Positions 7,774-18,281 of a stretch of 64,000 nucleotides of DNA are shown in pieces. The translations under genes were made by a program, and so were the position numbers. Origin of the DNA: Jatrophihabitans endophyticus (GTDB lineage Bacteria > Actinomycetota > Actinomycetes > Mycobacteriales > Jatrophihabitantaceae); NCBI RefSeq assembly GCF_900129455.1, contig NZ_FQVU01000001.1, forward strand, positions 62,001 through 126,000, in the 5' to 3' direction. The notes below the pieces were generated by a model. The model searched no databases. It was given only the letters and a program-made list of their open reading frames with translations, and had not been told where the DNA came from. Each line of letters begins with the position of its first letter. Positions within the stretch are counted from its first letter, which is position 1.

Positions 7774-9425
7774 CCACCCCGCCCGGCCGTCGACCCACCC
7801 ACGACGTCACCAACCAGGTGCCGCCGATCGTGGGTCGCGACATCACGACCCACCCCGCCCTCGTCGAGGGGATGACCCGCGAGGGTGCGGGCTGGGCGGT
7901 GCCGGAGGTCGCGGACCTCGGTCGCCTCGGCAACAGCGAGCAGTGGCAGCAGGCGGGCCGGCTGGCCAACGAGCACCCGCCGGTGCTGCACACCCACGAC
8001 CGCTACGGCAATCGTGTCGACGAGGTCGAGTACCTGCCGCAGTACCACGACCTGATGGCCGCCGCGGTCGAGCACGGCCTGCACGGGGCGGCGTGGGCCG
8101 ACGATCGACCCGGCGCGCACGTCGCGCGCGCGGCGAAGATGATGGCCTGGGGAGTCACCGACGCGGGCCACCTGTGCCCGGTCTCGATGACCTACTCGGT
8201 CGTGCCGGCGCTGCGGGCGGCACCCGAGCTCGCGGCGGCCTACGAGCCGCTGCTCACGAACCGTCACTACGACCGCGAGCTGCGCGCGCCGCTGACCAAG
8301 GCCGGCCTGATCGCCGGCATGTCCATGACCGAGAAGCAGGGCGGGTCGGACGTGCGGGCGAACACGACGCGCGCCGTCCCGAACGCCGACGGCAGCTACG
8401 CGCTGACCGGTCACAAGTGGTTCACCTCGGCGCCGATGTCCGACGTGTTCCTGACGCTGGCCCAGGCCCCGGGCGGGCTGTCGTGCTTCCTGGTGCCGCG
8501 GGTGCTGCCCGACGGCACCCGGAACGCGTTCTTCCTGCAGCGGTTGAAGGACAAGCTCGGCAACCGGTCCAACGCCTCGAGCGAGGTCGAGTACGACGGC
8601 ACGCTCGGCTGGCTCGTCGGCGACGAGGGGCGCGGTGTCGCCACCATCATCGAGATGGTCACCATGACCCGCCTCGACTGCGCGCTGATGGCCGCGGGCG
8701 GCATGCGCCTCAACATCGCCCACGCGCTGCACCACGCCACGCACCGGCGGGCGTTCGGGCGTCGGCTCGCCGACCAGCCGGCGATGACGAACGTGCTCGC
8801 CGACCTCGCCGTCGACGCCGAGGCCGCGACGACGCTCGTCCTGCGCGTCGCCGGCGCGGTGGATCGCGCGACGCGCGGCGACGACGCCGAGCGGTCGTTC
8901 CGGCGCGTCGCGCTGGCGGTCACGAAGTACTACCTGTGCAAGCGGCTGGCGTCGCACACCGTGGAGGCGCTCGAGTGCCTCGGCGGCAACGGCTACGTCG
9001 AGGACTCCGGCATGCCGCGGCTGTACCGCGAGGCGCCGTTGATCTCGATCTGGGAGGGCTCGGGCAACGTCGCGGCGCTCGACACGGTGCGGGCGATGGC
9101 ACGCCAGCCGGCGGCGGTGACGGCATTCCTCGAGGAGCTGGACCTCGCGGTGGGCGTCGACAGCCGCTACGACGACGCGCTGGCCGTCCTGCACAAGGAG
9201 CTCGCCGGCGGCGACCCGCTGGAGCTGCAGTACCGCGCCCGGTACCTGGTCGAGCGGATGGCGCTGCTGCTGCAGGGTTCGCTGCTGCTGCGCCACGGCG
9301 ACCCCGCGGTCGGGGACGCGTTCGTCGCGTCGCGGCTGGCGGGGGACTGGGGGACCGCCTACGGGACGCTGCCCGCCGGGGTCGACACCGCGGCGGTGCT
9401 CGCCCGGGCGGCCGTGCCCGAGTAG
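7770..9425 (+). CDS. Acyl-CoA dehydrogenase family protein, AidB-like
   Basis: A 551-residue flavoprotein close in length to E. coli AidB (541 aa). Diagnostic blocks are AGMSMTEKQGGSDVRANT, a FAD-binding HRRAFGRRLADQP, and the catalytic-region RLYREAPLISIWEGSGNV with its Glu. AidB binds DNA and is induced by alkylation in E. coli, with weak isovaleryl-CoA dehydrogenase activity; in actinobacteria the physiological substrate is not established. Expression is probably controlled by the TetR protein encoded in the overlapping upstream gene. Confidence 0.88.
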   Translation: MTTPPGRRPTHDVTNQVPPIVGRDITTHPALVEGMTREGAGWAVPEVADLGRLGNSEQWQQAGRLANEHPPVLHTHDRYGNRVDEVEYLPQYHDLMAAAVEHGLHGAAWADDRPGAHVARAAKMMAWGVTDAGHLCPVSMTYSVVPALRAAPELAAAYEPLLTNRHYDRELRAPLTKAGLIAGMSMTEKQGGSDVRANTTRAVPNADGSYALTGHKWFTSAPMSDVFLTLAQAPGGLSCFLVPRVLPDGTRNAFFLQRLKDKLGNRSNASSEVEYDGTLGWLVGDEGRGVATIIEMVTMTRLDCALMAAGGMRLNIAHALHHATHRRAFGRRLADQPAMTNVLADLAVDAEAATTLVLRVAGAVDRATRGDDAERSFRRVALAVTKYYLCKRLASHTVEALECLGGNGYVEDSGMPRLYREAPLISIWEGSGNVAALDTVRAMARQPAAVTAFLEELDLAVGVDSRYDDALAVLHKELAGGDPLELQYRARYLVERMALLLQGSLLLRHGDPAVGDAFVASRLAGDWGTAYGTLPAGVDTAAVLARAAVPE

Positions 9426-9441
9426 GCCGGGCGCACGCGGC

Positions 9442-9690
9442 TCAGCTGGCGCGGCGGTGCGGGGAGGCCAGCAGCAGGTCGGCGCGGCGGGCGGCGACGC
9501 TCTGACCGTTGGGCAGCAGCTCGCCGAAGTCCTCGAACGCGACGACGCCGTTGCACAGCAGGCTCCAGCCCTGCTCGGGATGGGCCGAGACGACATGGGC
9601 GGCGTGGTGGTCGACCGCGTCGGCCGTGGGGCAGCAGGGCACGTGCGCGCAGGAGTAGGCGGCGGAGTGCTCGATCGGGGTGTCGATCAT
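9442..9690 (-). CDS. DUF5999 family small protein
   Basis: 82 residues with CAHVPCCPTADAVDHHAA, HPEQGWSLLCNGVVAFEDFG and ELLPNG, the pattern of the actinobacterial DUF5999 family. Cys and His residues near the N terminus might bind a metal (inference). The ATG at 9690 is preceded by AGGA six bases upstream, which decides against an earlier ATG at 9810. Function unknown; monocistronic, with an AT-rich leader containing two dyads. Confidence 0.82.
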   Translation of the reverse strand: MIDTPIEHSAAYSCAHVPCCPTADAVDHHAAHVVSAHPEQGWSLLCNGVVAFEDFGELLPNGQSVAARRADLLLASPHRRAS

Positions 9691-9840
9691 GTTCGTTCCT
9701 GTAATCGCTTCCGGGTGAGGAGTCGACCCAAGTGTGCACTGTTTCCGGTGCAGATCCAGGACACTTGCTCGGGACGCGTACAAATGATCCATCGGCGTGA
9801 CCTGAACCACAAGTAAAGCCCGGATGGCATCGTTACCTAA

Positions 9841-9866
9841 CCGATATCAAACATCGGGCATATGCC
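9841..9866. promoter_or_regulatory. AT-rich dyads upstream of the DUF5999 gene
   Basis: CCGAT (9841-9845) and ATCGG (9853-9857) form one dyad, and GGCATATGCC (9857-9866) is a perfect 10-bp palindrome overlapping it. They sit in an unusually AT-rich patch between the end of the HAD gene and the DUF5999 gene, about 150 bp from the latter. They may be protein-binding sites or the transcription end of the HAD gene. Confidence 0.4.
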
Positions 9867-9870
9867 TGTT

Positions 9871-10413
9871 TTACGTGCGACCCTCGCGATCCTGTGCGCG
9901 ACGCAGCCTTCGCGTCCGGGGTACCCAGTCGGCGAGCACCGCGGGGAAGCCGGCGGCCAGCGCGGCCGCGACCACTTCGTCGTCGTCGTCGACGACCGCA
10001 TGCACGCCACGGGGAGCGAGCCGTCGCAACGCCCCGAGCTTGTACGCCGGCGCGGGCCGGAAGTCGCCGTCCGGGCGCATGACGAGCTCCCCGGCGGGCA
10101 GGCCGTGCTCGGCGAACCATCGCGCGGTGACCTCGCGCAGCCACTCCGGCCGCCCGGTCAGCCACACGATCTCGTGGCGGGAACCGAGGTCGGCGACGAG
10201 CCGGGCCCCCTCGGGCAGCAACCCGTCGTCGCCCGCCGCCCGGAAGAACCGGTGCCACGCGCCGCGGTCGAGGTGGTGCAGCCGGTGCCGGACGTCGGCC
10301 ACGACACCGTCGACGTCGAACACGGCGAGGCCGGACACCACGCCGCCCCGGGGGCCGGCGGGCGTCCCCTCGCCGGCGCTCTGCGCGTCCGGGCGGACGT
10401 CCGGGGAACCCAC
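9871..10413 (-). CDS. HAD superfamily phosphatase, PNKP-phosphatase-like
   Basis: HAD motifs in order: FDVDGVVADVRHR (motif I), IVWLTGRPEWLRE (motif II), a Lys in RPAPAYKLGALR (motif III) and HAVVDDDDEVVAAAL (motif IV). The MRPDGDFRPAPAYK block is like the 3'-phosphatase domain of polynucleotide kinase-phosphatases, so a nucleic-acid or nucleotide phosphatase is possible. The start is uncertain: GTG 10413 lies only 25 bp from the divergent guaB1 start, while GTG codons at 10341 and 10338 would start nearer motif I. Confidence 0.75.
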   Translation of the reverse strand: MGSPDVRPDAQSAGEGTPAGPRGGVVSGLAVFDVDGVVADVRHRLHHLDRGAWHRFFRAAGDDGLLPEGARLVADLGSRHEIVWLTGRPEWLREVTARWFAEHGLPAGELVMRPDGDFRPAPAYKLGALRRLAPRGVHAVVDDDDEVVAAALAAGFPAVLADWVPRTRRLRRAQDREGRT

Positions 10414-10426
10414 ACCGCCAGCGTAG

Positions 10427-11878
<1,452 letters not shown>

Positions 11879-11887
11879 CCCGCTTCC

Positions 11888-11918
11888 CGCGAGTGGTCGC
11901 CGAGAACGCGAGTGGTCG
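11888..11918. repeat. 12-bp direct repeat between guaB1 and the WS/DGAT gene
   Basis: CGCGAGTGGTCG occurs at 11888-11899 and again at 11907-11918, with a period of 19 bp, just after the guaB1 stop. A related CGCGACC follows at 11926. This could be an operator array or part of a terminator; nothing else is evident in the 98-bp gap. Confidence 0.5.
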
Positions 11919-11976
11919 GCAATATCGCGACCTCCGGCCGGCGTAAACGAGCACTCGAGGGGGCAGGATCGAGGCC

Positions 11977-13344
11977 ATGCTGCTGCCGATGTCGCCGACG
12001 AGCTCGATGTTCCTCATCGCCGAGTCGCGAGAGCACCCGATGCACGTCGGCAGCCTGCAGCTGTTCAAGCCCCCGGAGGGCGCCGACGCGTTCGACATCC
12101 GCACGCTGCTGCGCGAGCGGATGGCCGACGACGCGGTGGCGCCCGTGCTGCGACGCCGACCCCGTCGGTCGGTGACCACCCTGGGGCAATGGGGCTGGGA
12201 GGTCGACCAGGCCTTCGACCTCGAACACCACGTGCGCCACAGCGCGCTGCCGCGCCCCGGCCGCGTCCGCGAGCTCCTGGAGCTCGTGTCGCGGCTGCAC
12301 TCGACGCTGCTCGACCGGTACCGGCCGCTGTGGGAGATGCACCTGATCGAGGGCCTCGACGACGGCCGCTTCGCCATCTACAGCAAGGTGCACCACTCGG
12401 TCGTCGACGGCGTCTCGGCGCTGCGGATGCTCGCCTCGATGCTGAGCGAGGACGCCGAGGAGCGGGACATGCCCGCCCCGTGGGCACCGCGCGAACGCTC
12501 CCCGCGCCGCCCCCGCACCGGCAACCGATCGGTCAACGCCGTGGCCAAGGTCGTCGGCGACACCGCCGGCCTCGCGCCGTCGCTGGCCCGCACGGTGACG
12601 CGCGCGGTGCGCGAGCAGGGCGCCACGATGTCGTTCTCGGCGCCGCAGTCGATCTTCAACGTCAAGATCACCGGAGCGCGGCGCTTCGCCGCGCAGTCGT
12701 GGCCGATGGAGCGGTTGCGTGCCGTCGGCAAGGCCGGCGGCACGACGCTCAACGACGTCGTGCTCGCGATGTGCTCCGGCGCGCTGCGCCGCTACCTGCT
12801 GGCCATGGACGAGCTGCCGACCACCTCGCTGATCGCGATGGTCCCGGTGTCGCTGCACGGCGACGGCGAGGGCGACATCGACGGCGGCAACGCGATCGGG
12901 CTCGTCACCTGCCGGCTCGGCACGGACCTCGACGACGCCGGGGAACGGCTGGCCGCCGTCCACCGCTCGATGACGGAGGGCAAGGAGTCGCTGTCGGGCA
13001 TGAGCCGGCTGCAGATCCTGGCCATGAGCGGCATCGGCATCGCGCCGCTCGGGCTGTACCCGGCGCTCAAGCTCGTCGACACCGTCCGCCCGCCGTTCAA
13101 CCTGATCATCTCGAACGTGCCGGGCCCCCGGCGGCCGCTGTACTGGAACGGCGCCCGGCTCGACGGTCTCTACCCGCTGTCGATCCCGCTGGACGGGCAG
13201 GCCCTGAACATCACGTGCACCAGCTACACCGACGAGGTGGCGTTCGGCCTCACCGGATGCCGGCGGACGGTGCCGCACCTGCAGCACCTGCTGACCTATC
13301 TCGACGACGAACTGCGCGACCTCGAGCTCGCGACCGGCGCCTGA
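11977..13344 (+). CDS. Wax ester synthase/diacylglycerol acyltransferase (WS/DGAT) family
   Basis: 455 residues. The N-terminal MSPTSSMFLIAES block and the catalytic HHxxxDG motif (YSKVHHSVVDG, His139-His140, Asp144) define the family. Later blocks LNDVVLAMCSGALR and FNLIISNVPGPRRPLYWNGA are also typical. Such enzymes transfer acyl-CoA to diacylglycerol or fatty alcohols for storage lipid, at the membrane or lipid-droplet surface. ATG 11977 has a GAGG upstream; ATG 11989 is an alternative. It runs alone on the plus strand and is convergent with the macrodomain gene, 3 bp from its end. Confidence 0.9.
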   Translation: MLLPMSPTSSMFLIAESREHPMHVGSLQLFKPPEGADAFDIRTLLRERMADDAVAPVLRRRPRRSVTTLGQWGWEVDQAFDLEHHVRHSALPRPGRVRELLELVSRLHSTLLDRYRPLWEMHLIEGLDDGRFAIYSKVHHSVVDGVSALRMLASMLSEDAEERDMPAPWAPRERSPRRPRTGNRSVNAVAKVVGDTAGLAPSLARTVTRAVREQGATMSFSAPQSIFNVKITGARRFAAQSWPMERLRAVGKAGGTTLNDVVLAMCSGALRRYLLAMDELPTTSLIAMVPVSLHGDGEGDIDGGNAIGLVTCRLGTDLDDAGERLAAVHRSMTEGKESLSGMSRLQILAMSGIGIAPLGLYPALKLVDTVRPPFNLIISNVPGPRRPLYWNGARLDGLYPLSIPLDGQALNITCTSYTDEVAFGLTGCRRTVPHLQHLLTYLDDELRDLELATGA

Positions 13345-13347
13345 CCG

Positions 13348-13854
13348 CTACCCGAGCGCGTCCGCCCAGGCGCGGTGGGTCCGCTCGTCGAACGCGACGA
13401 GCACGCAGCGCGTGACCCGGGTCGTGGCCGTGCGCAGCGCGGCGACGCTGACCGCCGCGGCCGCGGCGAGCGGGTAGCGGTAGACGCCGGTCGAGATCGA
13501 CGGGAACGCGACGCTGCGCGCCCCCACCTCGTCGCAGCGGCGCAGTGACTCGACGTACGCGCCGTGCAGCAGCTCGGCCGCCGGTTCGTCGATGCCGTGG
13601 CGGGGACCGACCGCATGCACCACATGACGCACCGGCGGATCGAGGTCGAAGGCGGGCGTGACGACGGCCCCGCCCGGCGGGCAGGGCGCGAGGGGGCGCA
13701 GCGCCGCGAGCAGCCGCGGTCCGGCCGCCGCGTGGACGGCCGCGTCGACCCCGCCGCCGCCGACCAGCGCTGAGTTCGCGGCGGTGACGATCGCATCGAC
13801 GGCGATCGCGGTGATGTCGCCGCGGACGAGGTCCAGCCGCGGTGCCCCGGTCAC
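13348..13854 (-). CDS. Macrodomain protein, probable O-acetyl-ADP-ribose deacetylase
   Basis: 168-residue stand-alone macrodomain: [17 protein letters not shown], the [15 protein letters not shown] ribose loop, HVVHAVGP and [13 protein letters not shown] are the ADP-ribose-binding loops of MacroD-type hydrolases. Predicted to hydrolyse O-acetyl-ADP-ribose or remove mono-ADP-ribose from proteins or nucleic acids in the cytosol. The active-site Asn and the Gly-rich loop are present. It lies 9 bp after the STAS gene on the same strand, so the pair may be cotranscribed. Confidence 0.9.
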   Translation of the reverse strand: MTGAPRLDLVRGDITAIAVDAIVTAANSALVGGGGVDAAVHAAAGPRLLAALRPLAPCPPGGAVVTPAFDLDPPVRHVVHAVGPRHGIDEPAAELLHGAYVESLRRCDEVGARSVAFPSISTGVYRYPLAAAAAVSVAALRTATTRVTRCVLVAFDERTHRAWADALG

Positions 13855-13863
13855 GCCGGGTTC

Positions 13864-14244
13864 CTACCCGCGCCGCGCGGCGTCGAGGGAGTCGAAGAGC
13901 CGCAGCCGCTCGTCGAGCCCGGTGAGCGTCAGCGGCCGGCGGACGGCGCGGGTGCCGGCGACGATGCGGACCTCGCAGCCGCGAGCGGTGCCGAGCACGT
14001 CGACGGCCAACAGCATCTCCATGGCCGCCGCCGAGAGCAGGGTGACCTCGGAGAGGTCCAGCACCAAGGTGGCGGCACCGTCGACCCGGTCGAGCAGGTC
14101 GCCGCGCAGCCGCGGCGTGACGACGTAGTCGAGCTCGCCGCCGACCCGGGCGACGCGAACCCCGTCGCCGTCGACGTCGCCCTCGGCGATCTCGGGGTCG
14201 AGCACGAACCGCCGGGGCGGGTCGAGCGACGGGTAGGGCGGCAT
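13864..14244 (-). CDS. STAS-domain protein (anti-anti-sigma-factor-like)
   Basis: 126 residues from ATG 14244. A STAS fold is indicated by RVARVGGELDYVVTPRLRG and LVLDLSEVTLLSAAAMEML. In anti-anti-sigma factors the phosphorylated Ser lies in a DSSG turn; here the corresponding turn reads SAAA, so classical control by a serine-kinase anti-sigma factor may not operate. The upstream in-frame extension to 14748 runs through non-coding sequence and is excluded. No kinase or sigma gene is adjacent. It is divergent from the secreted lipase across 253 bp. Confidence 0.75.
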   Translation of the reverse strand: MPPYPSLDPPRRFVLDPEIAEGDVDGDGVRVARVGGELDYVVTPRLRGDLLDRVDGAATLVLDLSEVTLLSAAAMEMLLAVDVLGTARGCEVRIVAGTRAVRRPLTLTGLDERLRLFDSLDAARRG

Positions 14245-14497
14245 GGCTCCTCGCGGCAGGCAGTGATCCAGCTCCGGTCGTCGGCCCTCGTGGCCGGCGG
14301 CTGGAGACACGGCTGGCTGCGTAACCGCGCAGCAGATCGTACGGTCTGCCGCCGACGGCGGCGACCCGGACGCCACGCCCGGTGCCGGCGCTACCCGCCG
14401 AACCAGTGGCTGCCGTGTCCCGGCCCGCGATCGTGGGACGACGGATCGGCTACCGAACGGTAATGTCCGCTTCGTCCACCTACCGAGGAGCCCCGTG
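14245..14497. other. Divergent intergenic region between STAS and lipase genes
   Basis: About 250 bp with no credible ORF. The part nearest the lipase is less GC-rich and contains GGTAATGTCC, a possible -10 region, followed by GAGGAG as the lipase ribosome-binding site at about 14485. I see no strong dyad or riboswitch-like structure. Confidence 0.4.
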
Positions 14498-15523
14498 ATG
14501 CGCACCGCTGCCCGCCCGGCCCGTCCTGTCAGCCGCGGTGTCCCGGCCGCCCTCGTCGCCGTCGTCGGGGTGCTGCTGGTCCTCGCCGGCACGCTCGTCG
14601 GCGCCGGTCGTGCGGGCGCCGCGGCGGGCCCGCCGCTGACCGAGCCACCCGCGGCGCTGTCGGCCGCACTGGCGTGCGACGGCGACCTCGCCGCCGGGCC
14701 CACGCCGGTGCTGCTCGTGCCCGGCACGACCCTCACCCCGGACGTCAACTTCTCCTGGAACTACGAGAAGGTCTTCTCCGCCGCCGGCCGCCCGTGGTGC
14801 GCGGTCACGCTGCCCGGGCACGCGATGGGCGACATCCAGGTGGCCGCGCAGTACGTGACGGCCGCGATCAGGACCATGCACGAACGGGCCGGTCGCGCCG
14901 TCTCGGTCGTCGGGTTCAGCCAGGGCGGCATGGTGCCGCGCTGGACGCTGAAGTACTGGCCCGACACCCGCACGATGGTCGACGACGTCGTCGGCATCGA
15001 CCCGTCCAATCACGGCACCTACGACGCGCACGTCGTGTGCGCGGTCGGCGGCTGCGCTCCCGCGATCTGGCAGCAGCGCACCGGCTCGGCGTTCCTGACC
15101 GCGCTCAACACCGGCGGCGAGACGTTCGCGGGACTGTCCTACACGCAGATGTACACCGCGCTCGACGAGGTCGTGGTGCCGAACTTCGACCCGGTGGCGA
15201 GCTCGGCGCTGCACACCGGGTCGGGCCGGATCAGCAACGTCCTCGTGCAGTCGATCTGCCCGGGGCACGTCGCCGAGCACCTGTCGATGGGCACGTTCGA
15301 CCCGGTGGCCTACGCACTGGTGATCGACGCGCTGACCCACGCCGGGCCGGCCGACCCCGCGCGTGTCTCGCGCTCGGTCTGCCTGCGCGCCAGCATGCCC
15401 GGCGTCGGCGCCGCGACGGTCGCGACCCGTTTCCCGGGCGTCGTCGCGACCGCCGGCCAGCAGCTGCTCACCTACCCGCACGTCGCCGCGGAGCCGCCGC
15501 TCGCGCCGTACGCGGCCGGCTGA
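14498..15523 (+). CDS. Secreted lipase/esterase (alpha/beta hydrolase)
   Basis: 341 residues. A Sec signal peptide covers about 1-43 (hydrophobic ALVAVVGVLLVLAGTLVGAG then an Ala-rich cleavage region). The mature enzyme has TPVLLVPGTTL (oxyanion strand), SVVGFSQGGMVPRW with nucleophile Ser141, and a CPGHVAEHL His late in the chain. It resembles extracellular lipases of the CalB/lipase-2 type; substrate is inferred. Several paired cysteines fit secretion. The ATG at 14498 is chosen because GAGGAG lies seven bases upstream; GTG 14495 is adjacent. Confidence 0.85.
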   Translation: MRTAARPARPVSRGVPAALVAVVGVLLVLAGTLVGAGRAGAAAGPPLTEPPAALSAALACDGDLAAGPTPVLLVPGTTLTPDVNFSWNYEKVFSAAGRPWCAVTLPGHAMGDIQVAAQYVTAAIRTMHERAGRAVSVVGFSQGGMVPRWTLKYWPDTRTMVDDVVGIDPSNHGTYDAHVVCAVGGCAPAIWQQRTGSAFLTALNTGGETFAGLSYTQMYTALDEVVVPNFDPVASSALHTGSGRISNVLVQSICPGHVAEHLSMGTFDPVAYALVIDALTHAGPADPARVSRSVCLRASMPGVGAATVATRFPGVVATAGQQLLTYPHVAAEPPLAPYAAG

Positions 15524-15532
15524 CCCCGCTTC

Positions 15533-16564
15533 TCAGGCGCCGTGCCCCGCGGCGACCTCCTCGCCCGCCGCGACCGGGCCGGGCGGCGTGCCGTCGCCGA
15601 ACGGCCGCCCGCCGAGGTCGCCGCGACCGTGCGCGGTGAGCCAGTTCCCGAGCTCGGGGCCGGCGGGGACGACGCCGGTCGGGTTGATCTCCTTGTGCAC
15701 CAGGTAGTAGTGCTCCTTGATCTGGACGAAGTCGGTGGTGTCACCGAAACCCGGGGTCTGGAAGAGGTCGCGCGCGTACGCCCACAGCACCGGGAACTCG
15801 GTGAGCTTCTGCCGGTTGCACTTGAAGTGGCCGTGGTAGACGGCGTCGAAGCGGGCCAGCGTCGTGAACAGCCGCACGTCGGCCTCGGTGATGGTGTCGC
15901 CGACGAGGTAGCGCCGGTCGCGCAGTCGGTCCGAGAGCCAGTCCAGCCGGGCGAACAGCGCGTCGTAGGCCCGTTCGTAGGAGCGCTGGCTGGTGGCGAA
16001 GCCGCACTTGTACACGCCGTTGTTGACGTCGTGGAACACCAGTTCGGCGACCTCGTCGATCTCGTCGCGCAGCGGTTCGGGGTAGAGCTCGGGCGCGCCG
16101 TCGCGGTGGAACGCGGTCCACTCGAGCGAGAGGTCGATCGTGAGCTGCGGGTAGTCGTTGGTGACGACCTGACCGGTCGGGACGTCGACGATCGCGGGCA
16201 CGGTGATGCCGCGGGGGTAGTCGGGATACCGCGCGAAGAAGGCCTGCTGGAGGCGCTCGATGCCCAGCACCGGGTCGACGCCGCCCGGGTCGAGGTCGAA
16301 CGTCCAGCTGCGCTCGTCGTGTGTGGGGCCGCAGATGCCCATGGACAGCACGGGTTCGAGACCCAGCAGCCGCCGGACGATGATCGCGCGGTTCGCCCAC
16401 GGGCACGCCCGGGCGACGACCAGCCGGTAGCGGTCGGCCTCGACCGGGTAGCCGTCACGGCCGTCGGCGGTGATGCGCGTGGTGATGTAGTTCTGGTCGC
16501 GCTCGAACGAGCCGTCCGAGCCCATGTCCTTGGTTGCCGATGTGGTGGCGCTGTCGTTGCTCAC
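15533..16564 (-). CDS. Glutathionyl-hydroquinone reductase family (YqjG/ECM4-like)
   Basis: 343 residues from GTG 16564. The thioredoxin-like N-terminal half has the catalytic ACPWANRAIIVRRLLGL motif; the GST-C half includes NNGVYKCGFATSQ and LFTTLARFDAVYHGHFKCN, hallmarks of the omega/xi-class GST reductases. In proteobacteria these reduce glutathionyl-hydroquinones. Actinobacteria generally use mycothiol, so a mycothiol adduct may be the real substrate (inference). It converges with the lipase gene 9 bp away and diverges from the alpha/beta hydrolase. Confidence 0.88.
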   Translation of the reverse strand: MSNDSATTSATKDMGSDGSFERDQNYITTRITADGRDGYPVEADRYRLVVARACPWANRAIIVRRLLGLEPVLSMGICGPTHDERSWTFDLDPGGVDPVLGIERLQQAFFARYPDYPRGITVPAIVDVPTGQVVTNDYPQLTIDLSLEWTAFHRDGAPELYPEPLRDEIDEVAELVFHDVNNGVYKCGFATSQRSYERAYDALFARLDWLSDRLRDRRYLVGDTITEADVRLFTTLARFDAVYHGHFKCNRQKLTEFPVLWAYARDLFQTPGFGDTTDFVQIKEHYYLVHKEINPTGVVPAGPELGNWLTAHGRGDLGGRPFGDGTPPGPVAAGEEVAAGHGA

Positions 16565-16643
16565 GACGGCAGTGTGCCCACCCGGCGGCCTCGGCGACGT
16601 CGCCGACAGCCCGTTCCCAGCCGCCGCGGTTAGCGTGGGTCCG

Positions 16644-17411
16644 ATGACGGCCGTCGGCGCGCCCCGCCTCGATCTCACGAGCGACCACGTGCCGGTCAGG
16701 GGCGCCCGGGCGGGGGAGCTACGGGCCTACGGCCGCATGGTGCGCATGGTCGGCCGCGGCGTCCCGCAACCGCCGGCGGGTCTCGGCACCCCGACCCTGC
16801 TGGTACCCGGGTTCCTGTCCGGCGACGTGTCGCTCACGCTGCTGTCGCGCGAGCTGCGGCGCCGGGGTCACCGCACGTTCCGCAGCGACATCGGCGCCAA
16901 CGTCGGCTGCACCGAGCCCATGGTGCGGCGCCTGCTCGACCGCCTCGAGGTGGTCGCGGCGGCGGAGGGCGGCCCGGTGACCCTGGTGGGTCACAGCCGC
17001 GGCGGCATGGTGGTGGCTCTCGCCGCGCGCCGCCGCCCCGACCTCGTGGCCGGCGTCGTCGCGCTGAGCGCGCCGGTGACGGGCTCGCTCAGCGTCGCGC
17101 CGCACGTGCGCAGGCAGCTGGAGCTGCTGTTCCGGCTCAACCGGCGGGGTCTCACCCGGGTGCTGGGCGCCGACTGCGTGACCGGCGACTGCGCGCTGCG
17201 GGTGGCCGCCGAGCTGACCTCGCCCTTTCCGGCCGCCGTGCCCTTCACGTCGGTCTACTCCCGCGACGACGCGATCATCGACTGGCGCACCTGCCTCGAC
17301 CCCGCGGCCGAGCTGGTCGAGGTCCGGTCCGGGCACGTGGGCATGGCGACCGACCCGGCGGTCGTGCGCATCGTCGCCCGGCAGCTGGCGGCGATCGCCA
17401 CCACGGGCTGA
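16644..17411 (+). CDS. Alpha/beta hydrolase (esterase/lipase-like)
   Basis: 255 residues from ATG 16644. The fold is shown by TLLVPGFLSGD, nucleophile elbow VTLVGHSRGGMVVAL, an acidic residue in YSRDDAIIDW and a His in RSGHVGMATDP, giving a complete Ser-Asp-His triad. There is no signal peptide, so it is probably cytosolic. The substrate is unknown. In-frame sequence upstream to 16524 overlaps the divergent gene and is excluded. The next gene, the broken DNA glycosylase, starts 44 bp after its stop. Confidence 0.8.
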   Translation: MTAVGAPRLDLTSDHVPVRGARAGELRAYGRMVRMVGRGVPQPPAGLGTPTLLVPGFLSGDVSLTLLSRELRRRGHRTFRSDIGANVGCTEPMVRRLLDRLEVVAAAEGGPVTLVGHSRGGMVVALAARRRPDLVAGVVALSAPVTGSLSVAPHVRRQLELLFRLNRRGLTRVLGADCVTGDCALRVAAELTSPFPAAVPFTSVYSRDDAIIDWRTCLDPAAELVEVRSGHVGMATDPAVVRIVARQLAAIATTG

Positions 17412-17455
17412 CCCGTCCCGACCGCCTGCGGGGGACGCTCGGGCAGACTGAGGCG

Positions 17456-18265
17456 GTGCCCGAGCTGCCCGAGGTCGAGTCCGCCCGCTCGGTCATCGCG
17501 GGGTCAGCCCTGCACCGGCGCATCGACGACGTCGACGATCGCGACACCTACGAGTGCCGGCCGCACCCGCCGGGGGAGCTCCGTGACGCGCTGGTCGGAC
17601 GGACCATCGTGGCCGCGCACCGGCGCGGCAAGCTCATGTACTGCGAGACGTCCGACGACGGGCCGTTGCTCGGCATCCACCTTGGCATGGCCGGCCGCAT
17701 CCTGGTCACCCGCCCGTCGGGCGAGACCGACGAGGGCGGTGACTACGCCGGGTCGGGACGAGGACGGAGCGCGAACGCGCGCAAACCCGAGTGAGACCGC
17801 TTCACCGTCTCCTTCGCCGACGGTGGGACGCTGCGATTGTTCGACAAGCGACGGCTCGGTCGCGTGTATCTCGACCCCGACGTCGCTGCTCTCGGCCCCG
17901 ACGCCGGCGAGGTGGGGGTCCGCGAGTTCCGGGAGATCGTCGGTGCGAGCGCGGCGCCGGTCAAGGCCCGGATCATGGATCAGCACGCGCTGGCCGGGGT
18001 CGGCAACCTGCTCGCCGACGAGGCGCTCTGGCAGGCCGCGATCGACCCGAGGCGTGCGGCGCGGGAGCTGTCGCACGACGAGCTCGGCGCGCTGCACCGG
18101 GCGCTGCGTACGGCCATCCGCTCGGCGATCCGGCAGGGCGGCGTGCACACCGGCGTCGTCGTCGCGCACCGGACGAAGGGCGGTCACTGCCCGCGGTGCG
18201 GCGCCGAGATGGCACGCGCCACCGTGGGTGGGCGCACCACGTGGCGGTGCAGCCGGGAGCAGTGA
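17456..18265 (+). pseudogene. Fpg/Nei-family DNA glycosylase interrupted by an in-frame TGA
   Basis: The frame begins GTG then PELPEVE, giving the catalytic N-terminal Pro2 and Glu3 of formamidopyrimidine/endonuclease VIII glycosylases, with the Lys of HRRGKLMY. It is open to codon 112, hits TGA at 17792-17794, and continues in the same frame with DRFTVSFADGGTLRLFDKRR, LAGVGNLLADEALW (H2TH region) and a C-terminal zinc-finger segment to 18265. A Trp (TGG) is expected at the stop, so one base change explains it. The zinc finger also lacks its fourth Cys: CPRC, 16 residues, then CSRE. Probably a young pseudogene; readthrough or a sequence error are alternatives. Confidence 0.85.
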
Positions 18266-18281
18266 ACCGGGCGGCCGGACG

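Noticed and set aside
9442-9810. Longer version of the DUF5999 protein starting at 9810
   Set aside because: The family N terminus and AGGA ribosome-binding site both point to ATG 9690.
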